In this document: positions 17,487 to 25,768 of the stretch, one piece after another | Layout: each line of letters starts with the position of its first letter | Position numbering within the stretch: position 1 is the stretch's first letter | Assembly (NCBI RefSeq): GCF_009647605.1 | Contig: NZ_WJIF01000010.1 | Location: 1-64,000 of the forward strand | Source of the DNA: Agromyces agglutinans | GTDB lineage: Bacteria > Actinomycetota > Actinomycetes > Actinomycetales > Microbacteriaceae | Reading direction: 5' to 3' | Length of the DNA: 64,000 nucleotides | Notes under the pieces: model-generated | Told to the model about the DNA's origin: nothing | The model's database searches: none | Seen by the model: only the letters and a program-made list of their open reading frames with translations | Made by a program: the position numbers and the translations under genes

Positions 17487-18083
17487 TCAGCCGACGACGC
17501 GCCGGCCCTCGAAGGCCCGACCGAGCGTGACCTCGTCGGCGTACTCGAGGTCGCCGCCGACGGGCAGGCCCGAGGCCAGGCGGGTGATCTTGATGCCGAG
17601 GGTCGTCAGCAGCCGGCTGAGGTAGGTCGCGGTCGCCTCGCCCTCGAGGTTCGGGTCGGTCGCGATGATGACCTCTTGCACGGTGCCGTCGGCGAGGCGC
17701 TGCATGAGCTGTCGGATGCGCAGCTCGTCGGGGCCGATGCCGTCGATGGGGCTGATCGCGCCGCCGAGCACGTGGTAGAGCCCGCGGAACTCGCGCGTGC
17801 GCTCGATCGCGACGACGTCTTTGGCCTCTTCGACGACGCAGATGAGCGCCGGGTCGCGGCGCGGGTCGCGGCAGATCGAGCACGTCGCCTGCTCGGAGAC
17901 GTTGCCGCAGATCTCGCAGAAGCGCACCTTGTCGCGTACCTCCATGAGCACCTCGGCCAGACGCGTGACGTCGAAATGCTCGGTCTGCACGATGTGGAAC
18001 GCGATGCGCTGGGCGGACTTCGGGCCGATGCCCGGAAGCCGGCCGAGTTCGTCGATCAGCTCTTGGACGATGCCTTCGTACAC
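17487..18083 (-). CDS. recR: recombination mediator protein RecR
   Basis: A 198-aa RecFOR-pathway protein. It has the helix-hairpin-helix [15 protein letters not shown] near residues 16-30, a four-cysteine zinc finger (CEICGN...CSICRD, near 54-71), a Toprim domain with [12 protein letters not shown], and a Walker-like C-terminal region ending GRRVVG. It follows dnaX by three bases, the classic dnaX-recR arrangement, and is surely co-transcribed with it. Confidence 0.97.
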   Translation of the reverse strand: MYEGIVQELIDELGRLPGIGPKSAQRIAFHIVQTEHFDVTRLAEVLMEVRDKVRFCEICGNVSEQATCSICRDPRRDPALICVVEEAKDVVAIERTREFRGLYHVLGGAISPIDGIGPDELRIRQLMQRLADGTVQEVIIATDPNLEGEATATYLSRLLTTLGIKITRLASGLPVGGDLEYADEVTLGRAFEGRRVVG

Positions 18084-18086
18084 GCG

Positions 18087-20618
18087 CTACCCACGCTCCC
18101 CGAAGCCGCGGGCGGGCAGCTCGACCTCTTCGAGGAAGGTCGCGCCGAGCACCTCGCGCACCACGGATTCGCCGTAGCGCTGGATGCCGTCGGACGCGGG
18201 GCGTGCGGCCGGCCGGCGCGCGGGCGCCGCAGACCGCGCCGGCGCTGCCGTGCGCGACTTCGCCGGGGCTACCGGGCCTGCCTGCACCGCGGGTGCCGCG
18301 GGCGCGGGCCCGGCATCGGGATCGGGGCCGGGCCCCGGATCGAACGGCGGCTCGAAGTCTTCGGGCGGCGCGTCGTCGTCGCTCGGCAGGTCGTCATCGA
18401 CGGCGTGGCCGGGCCGCTCGGCGACCGCGACCGCCGTCGGTGCGGAGTGATCGGCGGCGCGGGTGGCTGCACCGACCGCAGACCCGCCGCCACCGCTCGC
18501 CGGCGCCGTGCGTTCGTCGACGACGGATGTCCCGCCCGCGCCGTCTGCGGAAGCGGGGTCGGCTGGAATCGCGACGGTCGCCCACGAACCGACCGGGCCG
18601 GCGGGGGCCGCTGAGGTCGACCGCGCCGAGGCGGATCGCCCGGGAGCGCCATTCGGCCCCGACCCGGTACCCCCACCGGCACCATCAGGACCGCGGCCGC
18701 TCGGCGCGGATCCGTTCGAGGACCGTGCGACCGTGCCCGCCTCGCTCGACCGTGCCGCCGCACCGCTGCCGACACTCGGGCCTCCGCCGGCACTCGGCGT
18801 GGCCGCACCACCGGACGGCGCGCCTGCGGGCCTCGCCTCGCCGAGCCCGGCTGCCCCGCCGGCTCCGCCGCCCGGCTCGGCGCCATCGGCCGTACCGGCT
18901 CGGGCGCCCGGCCCCTCGGCGCGCGCGATGAACTTGACGCGGACTCCGAGCACCTCGGCGATCGCGTTGCGCAGCAGGTCGCCGACGGACTGACCGGGAG
19001 GGCCGCCTCGGAAGCCCGCGACGTCCTGCTCGCTCGGGAACCCGAGCACGAGCACGTCGTCGTCACGATAGTCGCGCACCTGGGCGGTGAAGGCGACCAT
19101 CCACGCGCTGCGCTTGGTGCGCTGGAGCGAGGCGAGCACCTCGGGCCACGCGTCTTTCACCTGCTGCAGGCTCACCGGACCGACCGGCGCCGGGCGCGGC
19201 ACGTTCGCCGGAGCACCGGCGCCGGCCGCACCGCCTGAAGCGGCCGCACCGCCGACACCGGAAGCAACCGGCTCCGCGGACCGCTGGGGCGCGCGCGCCG
19301 GAGCATCCACCGCAGGAGCATTCATCGCAGGCGACGCAGCTGCAGCCGCAGCGGGCACCGGCGCCTCGCGTTCGGGCGCGGACTCGACCCGCCGCGCCTC
19401 GCCGACGGGTGCTCCGGCCCCGGCCCCGCCGCCGCCGGCCGGAACCGCCCCCTCGACGCCGACGCGGCGCTCGAGCCGCTCGACCCTCGCGAGCGCTCCG
19501 CGCGCGGTGTCGTCGGAGGCCGGCACGAGCACGCGGGCGAGCATGAGCTCGAGGTGCAGTCGGGGCGACGTGGCCCCCGTCATCTCGGTGAGCGTCTGGT
19601 TCACGAGGTCGGCCACGCGCGAGAGCTCCGCCTGGCCGAACGCCTTGGCCTGCGCGGCCATGCGCGCGAGCTCGTCTTGGGGCAGGCCGCGCAGCACGGC
19701 CGCGGCCGCCTCGGGCGACGAGGCCGCGACCACGATGAGATCGCGCAGCCGCTCGAGCAGATCCTCGACGAAGCGGCGCGGGTCCTGGCCGGTCTGCACG
19801 ACCCGGTCGGCGGCGGCGAACGCCCCCGCCGCGTCTTTCGCGCCGATCGCGTCGACGACCTCGTCGAGCAGCGCCCCGTGCGTGTAGCCGAGCAGCGCGA
19901 CGGCCCGCTCGTAGTCGATCGTCGAGCCCTCGGAGCCGGCGATCAGCTGGTCGAGCAGCGACAGCGTGTCTCGCGGCGAGCCGCCGCCCGCGCGCACGAC
20001 GAGCGCGAGCACGCCCGGCTGCACCTGGATGCCCTCCTCTTCGCAGAGCTGCTGCACGTACTCGAGCATCGGCGCGGGCGGCACCAGCCGGAACGGGTAG
20101 TGGTGGGTGCGCGAGCGGATGGTGCCGAGCACCTTGTCGGGCTCGGTCGTGGCGAAGATGAACTTCACGTGCTCGGGCGGCTCCTCGACGAGCTTCAGCA
20201 GAGCGTTGAAGCCCTGCGGCGTCACCATGTGCGCCTCGTCGAGGATGAAGATCTTGTAGCGGTCGCGCGCGGGCGCGAAGACGGCCCGCTCGCGCAGGTC
20301 GCGGGCGTCGTCGACGCCGTTGTGGCTGGCCGCGTCGATCTCGACGACGTCGAGCGAGCCGCCGCCGCCGCGCGAGAGCTCGACGCAGCTCGGGCAGGTG
20401 CCGCAGGGCGTGTCGGTCGGGCCCTCGGCGCAGTTGAGGCAGCGCGCGAGGATGCGCGCCGACGTCGTCTTGCCGCAGCCGCGAGGGCCGCTGAACAGGT
20501 ACGCATGATTCACGCGGTCGGTGCGCAGCGCCGTCATGAGCGGCTCGGTCACCTGCGACTGGCCGATCATCTCGGCGAACGTCTCAGGCCGATAACGGCG
20601 ATACAGGGCGGTGACCAC
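18087..20618 (-). CDS. dnaX: DNA polymerase III subunit gamma/tau
   Basis: An 843-aa clamp-loader ATPase. It has Walker A GPRGCGKTTSARI near residues 44-56, a four-Cys zinc module (CLNC...CGTCPSC), Walker B FILDEAHM, and sensor region FATTEPDKVLGTIRSR. The clamp-loader part ends near residue 370. The rest is a long Ala/Gly/Pro-rich, low-complexity tail containing a domain V-like island (WPEVLASLQRTKRSAWMVAF) and a C-terminal YGESVVREVLGA segment. I see no A-rich slippery heptamer for a frameshifted gamma form. It heads an operon with recR. Confidence 0.97.
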   Translation of the reverse strand: MVTALYRRYRPETFAEMIGQSQVTEPLMTALRTDRVNHAYLFSGPRGCGKTTSARILARCLNCAEGPTDTPCGTCPSCVELSRGGGGSLDVVEIDAASHNGVDDARDLRERAVFAPARDRYKIFILDEAHMVTPQGFNALLKLVEEPPEHVKFIFATTEPDKVLGTIRSRTHHYPFRLVPPAPMLEYVQQLCEEEGIQVQPGVLALVVRAGGGSPRDTLSLLDQLIAGSEGSTIDYERAVALLGYTHGALLDEVVDAIGAKDAAGAFAAADRVVQTGQDPRRFVEDLLERLRDLIVVAASSPEAAAAVLRGLPQDELARMAAQAKAFGQAELSRVADLVNQTLTEMTGATSPRLHLELMLARVLVPASDDTARGALARVERLERRVGVEGAVPAGGGGAGAGAPVGEARRVESAPEREAPVPAAAAAASPAMNAPAVDAPARAPQRSAEPVASGVGGAAASGGAAGAGAPANVPRPAPVGPVSLQQVKDAWPEVLASLQRTKRSAWMVAFTAQVRDYRDDDVLVLGFPSEQDVAGFRGGPPGQSVGDLLRNAIAEVLGVRVKFIARAEGPGARAGTADGAEPGGGAGGAAGLGEARPAGAPSGGAATPSAGGGPSVGSGAAARSSEAGTVARSSNGSAPSGRGPDGAGGGTGSGPNGAPGRSASARSTSAAPAGPVGSWATVAIPADPASADGAGGTSVVDERTAPASGGGGSAVGAATRAADHSAPTAVAVAERPGHAVDDDLPSDDDAPPEDFEPPFDPGPGPDPDAGPAPAAPAVQAGPVAPAKSRTAAPARSAAPARRPAARPASDGIQRYGESVVREVLGATFLEEVELPARGFGERG

Positions 20619-20829
20619 GCGTCAATGCTAGACGCCCCCGCTGACAGCGGCGCCGTCGTGGATGCCCCGCCTGAGACCGCGGCCCGCGGCATCCGGATTC
20701 CACCGCATGCGACACGGAACGCCACCCCGCGCGTGCCGAGCCGCGGCCCTTCCGCGTCCGGGGCATCCGATGCGGCTACGATGCCAGCACTGAGGCACGG
20801 CGGCGATGGCGTCGCCGGAGGAGGACCTG

Positions 20830-21201
20830 ATGACGAGGACATTCACGCCCGAACGGGTCGCGAAGTTCCAGCGGCTGCTCGAAGCGGAGCGCAACGAGGC
20901 CGCCGCCCGCCTCGCCGAGCATCGCGAGGGCATCGACGAGGTGCGCGTCGCGAGATCGGATGCCACGGCCGACGACGAGCACGATCCCGAGGGTCCGACC
21001 ATGACCCAGGAGTGGTCGCAGCGCACCGCGGTGCTGGCCGACGCCGAAGCCGAGGTCGCCGAGGTCGACCGCGCCATCACCCGCCTCGCGGAGGGCGGCT
21101 ACGGCGTCTGCGAGCGCTGCGGCAAGCCGATCTCGGTCGCCCGGCTCGAGGCACGGCCCACCGCGACGCTCTGCATCGACTGCGCCCGGCTCATCCGCTG
21201 A
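20830..21201 (+). CDS. DksA/TraR-type C4 zinc-finger protein
   Basis: A 123-aa protein with an N-terminal coiled coil (TPERVAKFQRLLEAERNEAAARLAEH) and a C-terminal CERCGKP-...-CIDCARLI zinc finger (Cys-x2-Cys-x17-Cys-x2-Cys). In other bacteria such proteins bind RNA polymerase through the secondary channel; here the role is inferred. I chose the ATG at 20830 because GGAGGAGG ends five bases before it; an in-frame ATG at 20806 has none. Confidence 0.88.
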   Translation: MTRTFTPERVAKFQRLLEAERNEAAARLAEHREGIDEVRVARSDATADDEHDPEGPTMTQEWSQRTAVLADAEAEVAEVDRAITRLAEGGYGVCERCGKPISVARLEARPTATLCIDCARLIR

Positions 21202-22540
21202 GGTCTCCCGCCGTCCGAGCGTCGTCAGTGCCCGTCGCCGCCGGCCGCACCGCGGACAGTCCCGCGAACGACCGCAGGAGCAACGGGCTTCCGGCGATCA
21301 CGAGGTACAGGCCGGCGCACGTCGCCAGGGTCGCCGTGATGCCGAAGTGCTCGACCGCGAGACCGCCGGCGAGCGCCCCGACCGGCATCGTCGCCGCGAC
21401 GCCGGCCGTCATGGCACCGAATACCCGCGCCTTCATGCCGTCGGGGACGAGCGCGTACATCGCCGTCGCGATCATCGGGTTGATGGCGCCGGCCGCGAGC
21501 CCTGACAGCACGAGTACCGGGAGCAGCACCGGCGGTTCGGCGCCGAGCGCCATCGCGGTGTACGGCGGTGCGCCCGCGAGCACGAAGCAGGTGGCGAACA
21601 TCACGCGCCCCGACCAGCGATGGCCGATCGCGCCGAAGAGCACGGATCCGGTCAGGGCGCCCGCGGCGAAGCATCCGACCATGAAGCCGAGCAGCGACGG
21701 ATCGCCGAGGACCTCGGTCGCGTAGACGGGCTTCAGGACGGTCATCCCGGCGGCATCGATGGCGTTCGTGAGCGTCACGAGCAGCACGATGGCACGCAGC
21801 AGCGGCGCGCGTGCGATGAAGCGGATGCCCGCGACGAAGCCCGCCCGCGTGCCGCCGGATTCAGCGCCGGGTTCGGCGTCGGCGTCGACCGCGGTCGAAG
21901 CGACCCGCCTGGGCACCAGCACGAGGACGAGCGCTGCGGAGAGCGCGAAGCCCGCCGCGTCGACGATGAGCGCGGGCATGGGGCCGGCGAGGGCGACCAG
22001 CGCTCCCGCCGTGCCCGCGCCGATCATCGAGGCGGTGCGCTGCACGGCCGACTGAGTGCCCGCCGCACGCGTGAGCGGCGTTCGCGCGACGTCTGCCAGT
22101 CGGGGCATGAGCACCGTCTTGGCGGTATCGCCGGGTGGGTCGAGCAAGCCGCCGAGGAACACGAGCGCGAGCAGGGCGCCGAACGGCAGGCTCCCCGTCG
22201 CGTGCAGGAGCGGTATGGCGAGCACGGTCGCGCAGCTCGCGACATCCGCCGCGATACTCGACGTGCGGTAGCCGAACCGGTCGACGAGCACGCCTCCGAA
22301 GGCACCCCCGATGACGAGCGGCAGGGTGGCGAACACGCCCGCTGCCCCCGCTGCCAGCGGCGAGCCGGTCTGCTGGAGGGCGATGATGGGGATCGCGACG
22401 AGCGCGATCGCGTTGCCCGAGAGCGAGCAGAACTGCGCGAGGAACAGGGCGACGAGCGGAGCACGTCGTCGCGGAGCCACGTCGGTCGTCACGGGAGCTC
22501 CGGGCGCGGGAATGGCAGCCCCCCTCGCCTCGCCCGTCAC
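21191..22540 (-). CDS. MFS transporter (EntS-like exporter type)
   Basis: A 449-aa membrane protein with 12 predicted helices and the MFS_3/EntS-like pattern: LFLAQFCSLSGNAIALVAIPIIALQ in helix 1 and GGVLVDRFGYR in the 2-3 loop. Likely a proton-driven drug or siderophore exporter. The start overlaps the preceding ArsR-type regulator by four bases (ATGA), so it is co-expressed with, and probably controlled by, that regulator. Its 3' end overlaps the convergent zinc-finger gene by 11 bases. Confidence 0.9.
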   Translation of the reverse strand: MTGEARGAAIPAPGAPVTTDVAPRRRAPLVALFLAQFCSLSGNAIALVAIPIIALQQTGSPLAAGAAGVFATLPLVIGGAFGGVLVDRFGYRTSSIAADVASCATVLAIPLLHATGSLPFGALLALVFLGGLLDPPGDTAKTVLMPRLADVARTPLTRAAGTQSAVQRTASMIGAGTAGALVALAGPMPALIVDAAGFALSAALVLVLVPRRVASTAVDADAEPGAESGGTRAGFVAGIRFIARAPLLRAIVLLVTLTNAIDAAGMTVLKPVYATEVLGDPSLLGFMVGCFAAGALTGSVLFGAIGHRWSGRVMFATCFVLAGAPPYTAMALGAEPPVLLPVLVLSGLAAGAINPMIATAMYALVPDGMKARVFGAMTAGVAATMPVGALAGGLAVEHFGITATLATCAGLYLVIAGSPLLLRSFAGLSAVRPAATGTDDARTAGDLSG

Positions 22541-23184
22541 GGTCCGCTCCTCGGGAACACATGGGTGATCACGCGCACCGCTCGGGTGCCGGTGCGGCGC
22601 TCACGGCCACGCCGGAACCACTTCTCGCGCACCGCGGCGAGTTCGGCGCCGACATTGCGGAACTCCTCGAGCGTGAGGTGCGCGACCGCGTCGCTCGAGT
22701 CGGATGCGGCGACCCATTCGGGCTCGAGCCCGGCCTCCGCATCGATCGCGGCCAGGAGTTCGCGCCGGTACGAGTCGATCACGGTGCGTCGGTATTCGTC
22801 GGAGGCCGCCTTGGCCTCGGGGTCGCCGAGCAGGTCCGCCGCGTCGGAGGTGGTCACGTCGTGCGCGGCCCGCCACCAGCGCTCGCGCCGGTCGCGGGCG
22901 AGCCCGGGCGCCTCGACCACGAATCCGTGCTTCGCGAGGGTCTGCACGTGATAGCTCACCGTGCCCGCGGACTCGCCGACCTGCTCGGCCAGCATGCCGA
23001 CGGTCGCCGGCCCCGACACGCGGAGCAGTCCGAGCAGCCGCAGTCGCACCGGGTGCGCGAGCGCCCGCATCATGCCGGCATCGCGGACTTGGATGCGCCT
23101 CGGCTCGGCGGGGTCCGTCGGTTCCGGAGGATGCCCCGGGCCGGACCTCGGACGGCGCGGGGCATCGTCAGGCGAATCGGTCAT
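22537..23184 (-). CDS. ArsR-type winged-helix regulator
   Basis: A 215-aa regulator. Residues about 30-100 are an ArsR-like winged helix (MMRALAHPVRLRLLGLLRVSG, TVGMLAEQVGESAGTVSYHVQTLAKHGFV). An extended C-terminal region (about 110-215) probably senses ligand; no metal-binding cysteines are present. First gene of a two-gene operon with the MFS exporter. A repeat-containing operator lies 16 bases before the start, fitting autorepression relieved by the exported compound. Confidence 0.88.
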   Translation of the reverse strand: MTDSPDDAPRRPRSGPGHPPEPTDPAEPRRIQVRDAGMMRALAHPVRLRLLGLLRVSGPATVGMLAEQVGESAGTVSYHVQTLAKHGFVVEAPGLARDRRERWWRAAHDVTTSDAADLLGDPEAKAASDEYRRTVIDSYRRELLAAIDAEAGLEPEWVAASDSSDAVAHLTLEEFRNVGAELAAVREKWFRRGRERRTGTRAVRVITHVFPRSGP

Positions 23185-23199
23185 ACCCAGAGGCTACTC

Positions 23200-23231
23200 T
23201 GACAAGAACTCTTGTACAACAACTCTTGTCA
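23200..23231. promoter_or_regulatory. ACAAGA/TCTTGT operator upstream of the ArsR-MFS operon
   Basis: ACAAGA-AC-TCTTGT (23202-23215) is a perfect 6-bp inverted repeat, followed by a third arm TCTTGTCA (23224-23231). The outer TGACAAGA (23200-23207) and TCTTGTCA also form a perfect 8-bp inverted repeat. This short AT-rich island is the only sequence between the regulator start and the next gene. Confidence 0.65.
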
Positions 23232-23257
23232 ATATCGCGGCCGCCCGGCGGCGGGTT

Positions 23258-24391
23258 TCAGTCGCGGCGGCGGTACGCCGAGACCATCGGGCAGTCGAAC
23301 GGATCGCGCGCGGCGAGGCCGACCCGGTTCAGGTAGTCGATGACGATGCCGTACGACTGGAACAGGCCCGTCTCGGTGTAGGGGATGTCGTTCTCGCGGC
23401 AGTACTCGCGCACGATCTGCTGCGTGCGGGCCAGCGCCGGTCGCGCCATGCTCGGGAACAGGTGGTGCTCGATCTGGTAGTTCAGCCCGCCCATCGACGC
23501 GTCGATGAGACGCCCGCCGCGGATGTTGCGGCTGGTGAGCACCTGGCGCTCGAGGAAGTCGACGCGCGCTCCGCGCGGGATGAGCGGCATGCCCTTGTGG
23601 TTGGGCGCGAACGACGCGCCCATGTACACGCCGAACACGCCGAGCTGCACGAGCAGGAACGCGACAGCGAGCAAGGGCGGGAACGCCCAGAACACGAGCG
23701 CGACGACGCCGACGAGGCGCACCGCGATCAGCGTGATCTCGAGCCAGCGGCGCTTCACGCCCTGCTTGGCGACGACGTGACGGATGCCGTGCACGTGGAG
23801 GTTGATGCCCTCGAGCAGCAGCAGCGGGAAGAACAGGTACCCCTGCTTGCGCGTGATCAGGCGCACGAGCCCGCGGCTCTGCGCGGCGTCCTCCTCGAGG
23901 AAGGAGATCGTGTCCTTCTCGATGTCGGGGTCGCGGCCGATCACGTTCGGGTTGCCGTGGTGGCGCGTGTGCTTGTTCATCCACCAGCTGTAGCTGATGC
24001 CCACCACGAGGTTCGCGAGGAAGAGCCCGGCCCAGTCGTTCGCCGGCCCCGACCGGAAGATCTGGCGGTGCGACGCCTCGTGCGCCATGAACGCGAACTG
24101 CGTCAGCACGATGCCGAGCACGGCCGCGACGGCGAGCTGCCACCACGAGTCGCCGAGGGCGACGGATGCCGCGACGGCTGCGCCGCCCACGAGTGCCCAG
24201 AACACGGCCTTGCGCACGTAGAAGCCCACGAAGCGATCGAGCAACCCTTCGGCCTTGATCTGCCGCGACAGTCGCGCGAACCCGCTCTGCGCGGGGTCGA
24301 CGCGGTCGCGGTCGCCTCGGCGACCGGCGGTCGAGATCACGGGCGAGAGGGTGCCGACGGCACCCCCGGGTCGTTCGAGGACGGTGCTCAC
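23258..24391 (-). CDS. membrane fatty acid (acyl-CoA/acyl-lipid) desaturase
   Basis: A 377-aa di-iron membrane desaturase. The three histidine boxes are HEASHR, HTRHH and QIEHHLFP, with hydrophobic helix pairs between boxes 1 and 2 and before box 3. The QxxHH third box is typical of front-end and related acyl-lipid desaturases; the substrate and double-bond position cannot be read. It probably adjusts membrane fluidity. Monocistronic, ATG start. Confidence 0.93.
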   Translation of the reverse strand: MSTVLERPGGAVGTLSPVISTAGRRGDRDRVDPAQSGFARLSRQIKAEGLLDRFVGFYVRKAVFWALVGGAAVAASVALGDSWWQLAVAAVLGIVLTQFAFMAHEASHRQIFRSGPANDWAGLFLANLVVGISYSWWMNKHTRHHGNPNVIGRDPDIEKDTISFLEEDAAQSRGLVRLITRKQGYLFFPLLLLEGINLHVHGIRHVVAKQGVKRRWLEITLIAVRLVGVVALVFWAFPPLLAVAFLLVQLGVFGVYMGASFAPNHKGMPLIPRGARVDFLERQVLTSRNIRGGRLIDASMGGLNYQIEHHLFPSMARPALARTQQIVREYCRENDIPYTETGLFQSYGIVIDYLNRVGLAARDPFDCPMVSAYRRRD

Positions 24392-24553
24392 ATGCGCTCA
24401 TCTCGTCAGCGGAACGCACGAATGGGGAACAGACGAACGCTTCGAGTCTCACCGGCCGGGATCGACCGTGCTTCGACGGTACGTAGGCGGTTCCGACGAT
24501 GCATCACCCCGGTGAGCCATCTGCACCCCGTACCCCGGTAGGGGGCGCTCGCG

Positions 24554-25768
24554 CTACCCGACCGCCGCGAGCGCCTGCCGCGCGATCTCGAGTTCCTCGT
24601 TCGTCGGGACGACGAGCACGTCGACGCGCGAGGCATCCGTCGAGATGCGGCGCGCACCCCGCGCGCGCTCGTGGTTGCGCTCCCGATCGACCTCGACGCC
24701 GAAGCCCTCGAGGCCCGCGAGCGACCACTCGCGCACCATCGGCGAGTTCTCGCCGACACCCGCGGTGAACACGATCGCATCGACGCGGCCGAGCTGCGCG
24801 GCGTACGCGCCGACGTACGAACGCACCCGGTGCGTGTACACCTCGAGCGCGAGCATCGCGGCAGCGTCGCCCGAATCGGCCGCGGCCTGCAGGTCGCGCA
24901 TGTCGGCGTGCCCGCCGAGGCCGAGGATGCCGCTGCGCGAGTTCAGCAGCCGGTCGACCTCATCGGCCGAGAGGCCGGCACGCCGCTGGAGGTGCAGCAG
25001 CACGGCCGGGTCGACGTCGCCCGACCTCGTGCCCATGACGAGGCCCTCGAGCGGCGTCATGCCCATGCTCGTCTCGACGGAGCGTCCGCCCGAGATCGCG
25101 CACGCGGATGCCCCGTTGCCGAGGTGCAGCACGATCAGGCGAAGCTCCTCGACCGGGCGGCCGAGGAACTCGGCGGCGGCGCGCGACACGAACCGGTGCG
25201 ACGTGCCGTGGAACCCGTAGCGGCGCACGCGGTGCTTCGCGGCGACCTCGCGGTCGATCGCGTACGTGTAGGCCGCCGGGGGCATGGTCTGATGGAACGC
25301 CGTGTCGAACACCGCCACGTGCGGGACGCCGGGGAACGCGCGCTGCGCGGCCTCGATGCCCGCGAGGTTCGCCGGGTTGTGCAGTGGTGCGAGGGCCGAG
25401 AGCTCGTCGATGTTGATCTTCACGAGGTCGGTGATGATCGTCGGCTCGAAGAACCGCGCGCCGCCCTGCACGACCCGGTGGCCGACCGCGATCGGCGCGT
25501 GCTCCTCGAGCGAGGGGCCGTGCTCCGCGAACGCGTCGAGCATCACCTGGAACGCCGCGAAGTGGTCGGGCACGTCGACCGTCGAATCCCAGGCGGATGC
25601 CTCCGCGCCGCCGGCGCGCGCGGCGGACTCGTTGCGGTGCCGCGCCTGCCCGGCGTCGGCGCCGATGCGCTCGACGAGCCCGCTCGCGAGCGTCTCGGCG
25701 CGTTCGACCTCGATCAGCTGGTACTTGAACGAGGACGACCCCGAGTTGACGACGAGGACGACGCTCAT
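24554..25768 (-). CDS. ackA: acetate kinase
   Basis: A 404-aa ASKHA-fold kinase interconverting acetate plus ATP and acetyl phosphate. N-terminal VLVVNSGSSSFKYQLIE, GHRVVQGGARF, FDTAFHQTMP, RRYGFHGTSHRFVS and FTAGVGENSP are all present. Its start overlaps the pta stop by four bases (ATGA). Besides overflow metabolism it could recycle acetate released by the predicted deacetylase at 7878-9470. A short CCCC-GGTA-GGGG hairpin lies just past the stop. Confidence 0.97.
   Translation of the reverse strand: MSVVLVVNSGSSSFKYQLIEVERAETLASGLVERIGADAGQARHRNESAARAGGAEASAWDSTVDVPDHFAAFQVMLDAFAEHGPSLEEHAPIAVGHRVVQGGARFFEPTIITDLVKINIDELSALAPLHNPANLAGIEAAQRAFPGVPHVAVFDTAFHQTMPPAAYTYAIDREVAAKHRVRRYGFHGTSHRFVSRAAAEFLGRPVEELRLIVLHLGNGASACAISGGRSVETSMGMTPLEGLVMGTRSGDVDPAVLLHLQRRAGLSADEVDRLLNSRSGILGLGGHADMRDLQAAADSGDAAAMLALEVYTHRVRSYVGAYAAQLGRVDAIVFTAGVGENSPMVREWSLAGLEGFGVEVDRERNHERARGARRISTDASRVDVLVVPTNEELEIARQALAAVG

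Noticed and set aside
18087-20618. Programmed frameshift in dnaX giving a gamma subunit
   Set aside because: I found no A-rich slippery heptamer or associated hairpin at the domain boundary.
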